Part shown: positions 57,321 to 64,000 of the stretch, piece by piece | Position numbering within the stretch: position 1 is the first letter of the stretch | How the letters are laid out: each line of letters starts with the position of its first letter | Assembly (NCBI GenBank): GCA_029582165.1 | Contig: CM055881.1 | Span: 16,015,094 to 16,079,093, forward strand | Source: Portulaca oleracea | Taxonomy: Eukaryota; Streptophyta; Magnoliopsida; Caryophyllales; Portulacaceae | Direction: 5' to 3' | DNA length: 64,000 nucleotides | Notes under the pieces: model-generated | Database searches by the model: none | Told to the model about the DNA's origin: nothing | What the model saw: the letters and a program-made list of their open reading frames with translations, nothing else | Translations under genes and position numbers: made by a program

Positions 57321-58237
57321 ACCTGACTCGGGCGAGTCACAATCAGGCGCGCCCGAGTTGTCTTACTGAGCTAACTCTGAAATTCAAAAAGAAAAGAAGG
57401 GTCAGAAGTTCCAGAAGCATGACTCGACCGAGTCAGTAGTTGGCACGACCGAGTCAGTCCACTGAGCCTAAAGGAAATTGAGATAGACGCTAAGGCAAGA
57501 TTCCGTTAGAAGAGAGGTACGGGCGAGTCATTAAGACGACTCAGTCGAGCCGTCATTCTGCCAGGATTTTCCAAGGCACACAGAAGCACGACTCGGGCGA
57601 GCCATTTAGACAACTCGGTCAAGTCGTCTGCAGATCTACGATTTATCGGGGCTTTTATTTCAGATTTCTCTCACTTCTTTCATAATTACTCACTTGTTTT
57701 CTCCATCATCTCACTCTCTTACTTCCCCCAAACCCTAGCACTAAACCCTAACTCTCAATCTTCACTAATCTCTTCTCTTTCTTCTCAGATTTTCGAGAAT
57801 TTATGCCCTAAGTGTGCGGTTTCTGTGTGTGCGATTTCAACCACGTTTTCGTAGCTGTGTGTGCCAAAAGAGTGCGACAATATTGTGTTCCATGCTGAGT
57901 TTTCGAGCATTCAACCATTAGCAAGGGAGTTGGTGTTCTTTTGTTCCAATTTCAACTCAGTCAATTACAAGAAGCTTTGGGTTCAAGTTTGGGGTGCTCA
58001 AAAGATTTGTCTTTGAATTCACAAGAAAGGCTTGAATTTACACTCAAAAATTTCAGCAACTCTCTTCCCTTGTGACAAATTGCAAGGTAACCATAAATTT
58101 TGGTACTTCAAAGTTCAATTTTAGGACTAAATTGGATGTTGCTCTTGTGAAATTTCATTTGGAAGTTAGGGTTGTGAGTTGTCTTTAGTTGAGTTGGGTG
58201 TTTGTTGAGTTTTCTTGTATCCCACCAAGTTACGAAT
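57321..58237 (+). promoter_or_regulatory. Candidate internal promoter and leader for env-like ORF (Ath-B)
   Basis: GACTCGGGCGAGTC-type palindromes, the motif of this element's LTR, recur seven or eight times at 57323-57635. They are followed by a CT-rich leader with telo-boxes AAACCCTAG (57730) and AAACCCTAA (57743), and by a possible intron (donor GCAAG/GTAACC at 58087, acceptor CACCAAG near 58229) before the ATG at 58238. No perfect TATA box is seen; CTTTTATTTC at about 57650 is the nearest candidate. Confidence 0.55.
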
Positions 58238-59320
58238 ATGGTTCGATCCAAGCATGCACGCCCTAATGAAGAACGGTCCCCTTCACCTCCACCCGAATCC
58301 TTTTCGACCATGGACAAGGATCGTTACAAAGCACAACCACCCACACTACTTCAAGCTGCGGCAGTGAAAGTCACATTTAGGGATGCCCATCATAAGAAAA
58401 AATATGAGTTGTATCAACGTCGGAAGATCTGTGCCCCTGACATCTATGATGAGGCGAGCGTAAACAAAGTCTATTGTGGACCTAGTTTCGCATACATCAT
58501 TCAAGTCTTGGGGTGGCGAACGTTCATAAAAATTGACGAGTCTATCTACGACCAACCCATCCTCGAGTTCCTAAGCTCATTGCAAGTGGAGGATAATGGC
58601 GAACCTAGCGCGAAGTTTCGATATAGGGTGGACAACAAAGAGAAAACTTGCACAGTACTTGGTTTACCGAAAGATGGAATCTACTATGAGGAGAACGTTC
58701 ATTTTGATGAGAAAGCCGCTATGAAGAGCCTTACATGTTGGCGAAGGAAGCACCAACGGTCGCACGCCGAAGACACATCCTTTTTAACCAAAAATTCCAA
58801 GAGTCGGGACTTATGCAACTTGGCAGTGAGGATTTTCCATAGGATATTCTCGAGTTCGGTTTTTGGGAGGGATGATGGACGAGCTAATTTTAGGAGAGAT
58901 GACCTTTTGATAATGTTCAATACTCTCCATCGAAGACGGGTCAATACGGGGTCGTGCATTCTACACTGTTGGAAGGAGATCACTTCGAAGAATTTGTTGA
59001 CAACGATTGGTATGGGGCATATCATATGCCACTTTTTGAAGAAGCATAGGTTTGGGGATTATCTCACGAAGTTCAAACCTTGTTATTTCCCCGATCCGAT
59101 CGATGGCGTGTTCTTGCAACGGATGGGTATCCTTGAGAGGTACCCTACAAAGACTATCTACAAGCATGGTTCCGATAAAGCGGCAACTTCAATTCATTTG
59201 CATCATGAACGCGCCACACGTTTCTTGGACGTGACTAACCAACATAATTGGTCGTGCGGGGAGAACCTAAGGAGTATGCGATGGGTCAGGGGAGCCGATG
59301 ACCCGTTTGCGAATGAAGAG

Positions 59321-59352
<32 letters not shown>

Positions 59353-59781
59353 AGAAGAAGAAGAAGAAGAAGAAGAAGAAGAAGAAGAAGAAGAAGAAGA
59401 AGAAGAAGAAGAACCGGCAAATCAGGGTGAAGCGAGTGGTAGTGGCTCACGTGACGTACCAATGGGGTACCTTCGCTACCAATTAGAGCAACTCAATGTT
59501 GGCTTTCGGGAGCAGCGAACTTTTCTTTAAAGCCAACATAACCTTCTAGAGAGCCAGCAAGAGCTCCTTCGTAACCAGCAAGCTACGCTTCAAAGGCACA
59601 AGGAGCATCTCCAACGATACGATTAATACTTCCATCAACAAAATCAATACTGGAGAGTTTGGGGGTACTATCACTATGCCATGGCTGATCGTCCGCCGGC
59701 ACCGCCGACTATGTCAACCAGTACTATCCCACGTACTTCCCACATTACCCTTACCCTCCTCCGGAAGGTGATGAGCAATGA
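58238..59781 (+). pseudogene. Athila env-like (ATHILA ORF1 family), Ath-B
   Basis: I start at ATG 58238 (MVRSKHARPNEERSPSPPPE), matching the Ath-A and Ath-C starts. The body is open for 430 codons: VLGWRTFIKIDESIYDQPIL, CTVLGLPKDGIYYEE, SLTCWRRKHQRSHAEDTSFL, DLCNLAVRIFHRIFSSSVFG, MGHIICHFLKKHRFG. An uninterrupted run of 33 Glu follows. A TAA at 59528 interrupts a Gln-rich coiled-coil tail that continues in frame to 59626; after a further shift a Tyr/Pro-rich end (YYPTYFPHYPYPPPEG) closes at 59781. Function unknown; no signal peptide or transmembrane helix is evident. Confidence 0.85.
59315..59413 (+). repeat. (GAA)n tract encoding 33 glutamates
   Basis: Ninety-nine bases of GAA/GAG codons, mostly pure GAA, inside the Ath-B env-like ORF. 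The Ath-A relative has a short mixed acidic stretch at the same place, so the tract expanded in Ath-B. Confidence 0.95.
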
Positions 59782-61869
59782 TTGTGAGCATCCCACCCCC
59801 CTCTTATCTCTTACATTGGATTATTTAACTGATATGTTGTGGTACATGTGTTGGAGGGTGTGTTTGTGTGATGGGGTATGGTGGAAGGTTCTCCAATATG
59901 CTTTTGCATTCTTGGGACTTGTTAGATGTTGAATGTCACTTCACTGATTTTGTCATGGTTCGTTGGTTGGGATGAATGTCATTGTAAGCTTGAGCATCAT
60001 GAACTTGGGTTGTATGGTGGAGGATGTATGGTTTACATTTGGGGTTATCTCATTCGTAGGACCAGGATAACGACGAGATATTTCACCCTCAATTCCCGCC
60101 TCATATAATGAGATTTGGGGTTATGGTTACGCATTGATCATGTACATATTGTAAATATTGTGAGTTTTCTTTGATTAGTTAGTCTTTAGTTTCTTGCCTT
60201 GAATAGTTTGATTTTTCCTTTTTGATCTAGCATGTAAACATTTCGACCATAGTATGCTTTCGTTGTCTATCTCCACTATATGGTGTCAGGTTCGTGGATC
60301 GCGATTTGGACATGCATTATTTGAAGATCTTCAGGTAACTTCGTTCCACCTTCTCTTTATGTGAATATATCATTGATCCATGATGCATGCTTGATTTTCT
60401 TTTGGGTGGCGAACCCCTTGAGTGTGAATATTGGATATACATTATTGTTGGAGTCGTGTGGGCTTGGGTTGCCATCATTTTTATTTGTTATGTGTTTGAT
60501 TGTGTGTTTTTCGGTTTTTTACCTTACTTGTGACATCCTTCTTCTCACAATGGGGACATTGTGAAGTTTTGTGTGGGAGTGGGGAGTGATTCTTCCATTT
60601 GTCATGGGTAGATCACCTAGCTTTTGGGTCTTTGTTTTCGTTTTTTGTAGTTTGTGTCGAAAAATTTGAAAATTTCTGTGTGAAAAAGGGGGAAAAAGGG
60701 GAATGAAAAACCTTAAAAGTTTTCGTTTTCGTTGTTTTTTGTTTTTGCTTCGTTTCTTGGGTTTCGTTGTCAAAATTTGGGAAGCCGTTCTTAATCTTCT
60801 TTAAAAGAAACCGGTTTGAGCATTTTCGACCCTTTCTTGAGCAATTGCCATGACTTACTCAATTAGATTCCTTTCATTGAGTGTCTAGTGAGATCCCATT
60901 TCTTTCTTTTTATGTTCTGGTTGAAACTGGGAAATTCTAGGGATTCATGTCTGAGCTTAGTTTTTCTAAAAGGCAAAAGCAAAAACAAAATAAAGAAAGA
61001 AAAACAAATGAAAGCAAAGTTAAATAAATTGATTAAGTGGGGCATGTCGGCTTTACGACATCAACCACCATACACTTAGCCAACCTACACGGGCCCGGTA
61101 TTAGCGGAACGGCGCTATTCTCCCTTAAACCTCCATCTATATCGTTCGCGACGAAGAGGTGAATGGAAAAGACTGTGTTGGGAGGGTAAACCCCATTTTG
61201 GGCCATTCAATTCCTGAAAGTAAGGTTAATACCGACCATTAAAAAGTAAAAAAAAGAAAGAAAATTTGTTGGGAATACCCAACCCAAAAAGTAGAAAAAA
61301 GTTTGAAGTGTTAATAAAGTGAGGGGCCTTTCCTTGCATCACCTGCGGCCCTCACCAAGCCAAGGGCGACCAAATGCGGGGGAGGGCAACTCCTTGTTTA
61401 TTTTATGTTGTTCGCTTGTTTTAAGCTCGGGCGTAAGTCTTTGGGGTCGTTCGGAATCAGTTAGAACTTTCTCAATTTTTACGTAAGTGGGATTTAGCTT
61501 TACATGAGGTGTAAGGGATCGAAAACTCCTCAGATTGGCATTTGTTCGAGTTAGCTGTATGTGAGATGCTCTTAACGATTCCTTTTGGAGGATTAGCATC
61601 ATTTTCTTGATTGAAACAACTCGATTCTTGAGACGAGCAGTTTTTCTTTTCTTTCTTTTCAAACTTGTTTTGTTTTTCACTTTCCCTCTCTCCTTTTTCT
61701 TTGGCTTTTGTGGGTATAGTTTCTATAAACTCTCACGAGACCTACCTCGTCCAACCGGGCTACTGGGGGGTTTAAAGGGCTTGATGCATGTGCCAAATGC
61801 ATCCGCGATTCCTGCGAACGTCAGTTAGGATTTTAGTATTCTTTTTCTAGTCTTTTCCTTTGTTTTTAG
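59782..61869 (+). other. Ath-B 3' noncoding region
   Basis: About 2.1 kb, similar in blocks to Ath-A 45704-47781. A perfect hairpin CACAATGGGGACATTGTG (60546-60563, GGGA loop) precedes the G-rich tract GTGTGGGAGTGGGGAG (60571-60586). The 20-bp block TGGAAAAGACTGTGTTGGGA lies at 61164-61183. No ORF is convincing. Confidence 0.7.
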
Positions 61870-61903
61870 TTTGCTCGGGGCGAGCAAACCCTTGTGCGGG
61901 AGT
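61870..61903 (+). other. Ath-B hairpin and polypurine tract
   Basis: TTTGCTCGGGGCGAGCAAA (61870-61888) is a perfect 8-bp stem with a 3-base loop. TTGTGCGGGAGT follows and is the presumed, partly mutated polypurine tract before the LTR. Confidence 0.75.
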
Positions 61904-63004
61904 TGTGTTCGGTCTCGTTCCGAGCCGAATTCGTCTCTTTGTTAGCGTATTTTTACATGTTCTAACCCCGTATATCATGTTAGTTATGAGGTTTTTCTAG
62001 TTTTATAGGAAAATGAGAGATTGAGTCACCTTCTGGCTCTGGCAAGTCAAGCCTCTGAGAGCCGCCATGAAACTCTGAAGTTTGGCCAAGTCAAGGGCAA
62101 CCAGAGAGTTGGCTCGACCGAGTGACGCTCACGACTCGACCGAGCCCATCGCCTGTGCTGCCGAAGAAGACCAGCCAAGAAGACCTGTTCCAGCAGGCCA
62201 GAAGCCTGACTCGCCCGAGTCAGGGGGTGACTCGCCCGAGTCACTATGATTTTCTGCGTATGATCTGGGATTGAAATGTGGCGTTTCATGTAACAAACTG
62301 GGCTCAATATATATACTCCGCTGCCTTTTTATGAGTAGTAGTCTTTTAACCTAGTTTTAGTTGTTGATTAATTAGCTTTCAATGCTTTTCAAGTTGTTAT
62401 CTCTCTCTCTCTCTTAGGTTTTCATTGTCTTGTTCTTCAAGCTACTTTGTAATTAACTTTCAATCAATCCATTTTCAGAGTTTTCTTCATTGTCTCTTGT
62501 CATTTTATGTTTTCATTTTTAGTACTTCTTGTTTTGATTATTCTAGTTTAGCCACAAAAACATCTAATCCAACTTTTAGTGAGGAGGAGGATTAAGGATC
62601 ACAAATTCCACTCTCAAGTGGGAATTTGAGGATTCTTAGTAATCCAATTCACGCTTTATTATTTGTTCGGGAGGAAGCTCAAGTTCAAGGATTCAAGTGA
62701 AGTTTTAGTCATCAAAAGTATAATTTCTTGTTTTCATTTGCTTGGTTATTCTATCTTACTTGATTGTTTTAGTGCTACTTGCTTTGCTTAGTGCTTTTAT
62801 GCTTTATATTACTTGCTTCAATTGCTTTTTGGTAGTTGATTGGTTTGATGCATATCTCGGATTAGTTTTAATTGCTTACTTTACTTGATTTATTGCTTAC
62901 TGCATTGGGAAAACTCTTGACATACCATAACCCTAAGAATACCAGATACACCAATCCCTGAGACTGACAACCCTACTTTAAACGACAAAATACGCAACCA
63001 AACA
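61904..63004 (+). mobile_element. 3' LTR of Ath-B
   Basis: Matches 49731-51010 at about 95% and ends AACCAAACA at 63004. Compared with the 5' LTR it lacks about 160 bp after GATTGAG (62024), which removes part of the palindrome array. TATATATA near 62308-62315. No clear target duplication could be found with the left end. Confidence 0.87.
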
Positions 63005-63444
63005 AGGACCGTACCTGCCATCTGTTGCACCGTAGGTGCGGTGTCCCTTTGGTGATGCCCGGCACCTACAAGACTCAAAACTCTTTCAAAATAAAGTGAA
63101 GTCCTAAGATTTCTACTTTTCTCATTATCAAACCCTCTTTTCTTCACACTAAAAAACTTCCAAGAACATCTTTCAACACTCAAAAACCACAATGAATCAC
63201 TCTCTTCACAACATTTTCTTTTAACTCTCGAATTTTTTTCTATTTTGTCAATTTTTTTTCTAAGATTTTTTTCACTCTTTTTTTTTCTTCTTTTTCTCAA
63301 ACTTCAACAAAAACAAAACAAAAACATTAGGACTACAGAAATAAGAATACAAGAAATCAAAAGGAAACACTAAGGAAGAGGAGAGTAGCTCGTACCTCCT
63401 CCCGGTTGCTTGTTTTAGGTCCTAGCTTGACCTAATCCATAGTT
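63005..63444 (-). other. Ath-A linker, upstream half
   Basis: Resumes Ath-A beyond Ath-B. Two palindromes of the Ath-A family (GACCGTACCTGCC at 63007 and CACCGTAGGTGCGGTG at 63030) complete the array at 49619-49715. The region 63220-63300 is purine-rich on the element strand (long GA and A runs). The ORF at 62890-63300 crosses the insertion junction and is not real. Confidence 0.6.
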
Positions 63445-64000
63445 TCAACTCTCGAAATCAGCGAGGAACACCACAACCGTCCCCACATATTCCTCTCCCA
63501 TAATGTATGGCTTGATCTTTGATGAATTAACTTCGAAACACTCTTCCTTCGCGTTCTTAAGTTCAACAACCCCAGCGAAATGAATCTTTACAATTTCAAA
63601 GGGCCCCGACCATCTCTATCTCAGCTTCCCGGAAAAGAGTTTAAGTCTCGAATTGAAGATGAGAACTCTATCACCGACCACATAATCACGATGGTTCAAT
63701 CTCTTGTCGTGCCATGCTTTGGTTCGCTCCTTGTAAATCCTATTGTTTTCATAGGAGTGCGGTCTCAATTCCTCCAGCTGCTCCAATTGGAGCAAACGAC
63801 TCGCCCCGACCGCCTTGAGTTCATAATTCAACTTTTTGATCGCCCACATTGTCTTGTGTTCAAGTTCCACGGGAAATTGGCATGCTTTCCCGTAGACAAG
63901 GCGGTATGGAGTAGTTCCTATTGGCGTTTTGAAGGCGGTGCGATAAGCCCATAAGACGTCATCTAGTTTATCCTCCCAATCTCTTCGTGAGGAACTTACC
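63445..64000 (-). pseudogene. Integrase C-terminal part (Ath-A), off the window edge
   Basis: On the minus strand from the right edge: [40 protein letters not shown], the middle [20 protein letters not shown], then [20 protein letters not shown]. An in-frame TAG (about 63616) follows KLR, and the frame continues RWSGPFEIVKI and ends VFLADFES at 63445. The catalytic core lies beyond the window. It proves that Ath-A continues rightward and that Ath-B is nested within it. Confidence 0.9.

Noticed and set aside
59298..59486. Lys-rich ORF overlapping the glutamate tract
   Set aside because: It is the shifted frame of the (GAA)n repeat.
62890..63300. 136-codon minus-strand ORF
   Set aside because: It spans the junction between Ath-B LTR and Ath-A linker.
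1..64000. tRNA or rRNA genes, CRISPR arrays, telomere or centromere satellites
   Set aside because: None were recognisable by eye; telo-box motifs are single short copies within leaders, not telomere arrays.

Overview
The window looks like intergenic heterochromatin from a large angiosperm genome, probably a eudicot; I cannot name the species. Nearly every base can be assigned to nested LTR retrotransposons of the Ty3/gypsy superfamily plus a few small DNA transposons. I see no intact host gene, rRNA, tRNA or CRISPR array. Plant origin follows from Athila and Tat lineage proteins (including the Tat-type second RNase H), tRNA-Met- and tRNA-Asp-like primer sites, telo-boxes, and Helitron, CACTA and Tourist-like elements.

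Layout. 1-7087: a minus-strand chromovirus-like element with 3.65-kb LTRs that keeps only gag. 7088-11580: AT-rich DNA with a foldback CACTA MITE, a short Helitron, a possible 5' piece of a host gene and a broken Athila gag (Ath-N). 11581-14671: LTR and gag of an Athila element (Ath-D), cut by a minus-strand Tat LTR (Tat-H, 14671-16292) whose 3' noncoding region carries tandem repeats. 17104-19312: an inverted Tat gag piece with an intron (Tat-K). 19313-20715: Tat leader. 20716-27997: minus-strand Athila element (Ath-C) with gag, protease, env-like ORF and 3' LTR but no RT, RNase H or integrase. 28561-39293: minus-strand gag-only Tat element (Tat-T), carrying a Tourist MITE in its 3' region and a solo Tat LTR (Tat-F) inside its 5' LTR. 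39294-44203: decayed pol of a plus-strand Tat element (Tat-E). From 44204 to the right edge: a minus-strand Athila element (Ath-A) split by a nearly full-length plus-strand Athila element (Ath-B, about 49731-63004).

How the parts work together. Each autonomous parent would have used LTR promoter, primer site, gag, protease, RT, RNase H, integrase and polypurine tract for a copy-and-paste cycle; Athila adds an env-like ORF. All copies here are broken by stops, frameshifts or deletions. The most striking shared structure is non-coding. Each LTR family has its own 14-20 bp GC-rich palindrome, arrayed several times directly upstream of the TATA box. In all three Athila elements the same family motif recurs upstream of the env-like ORF, beside CT-rich leader, telo-boxes (two elements) and a possible 5' UTR intron, which suggests a second, internal promoter. 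Hairpins with a GGGA-type loop precede G-rich polypurine tracts, and a conserved 20-bp 3' noncoding block is shared between Athila and Tat lineages.
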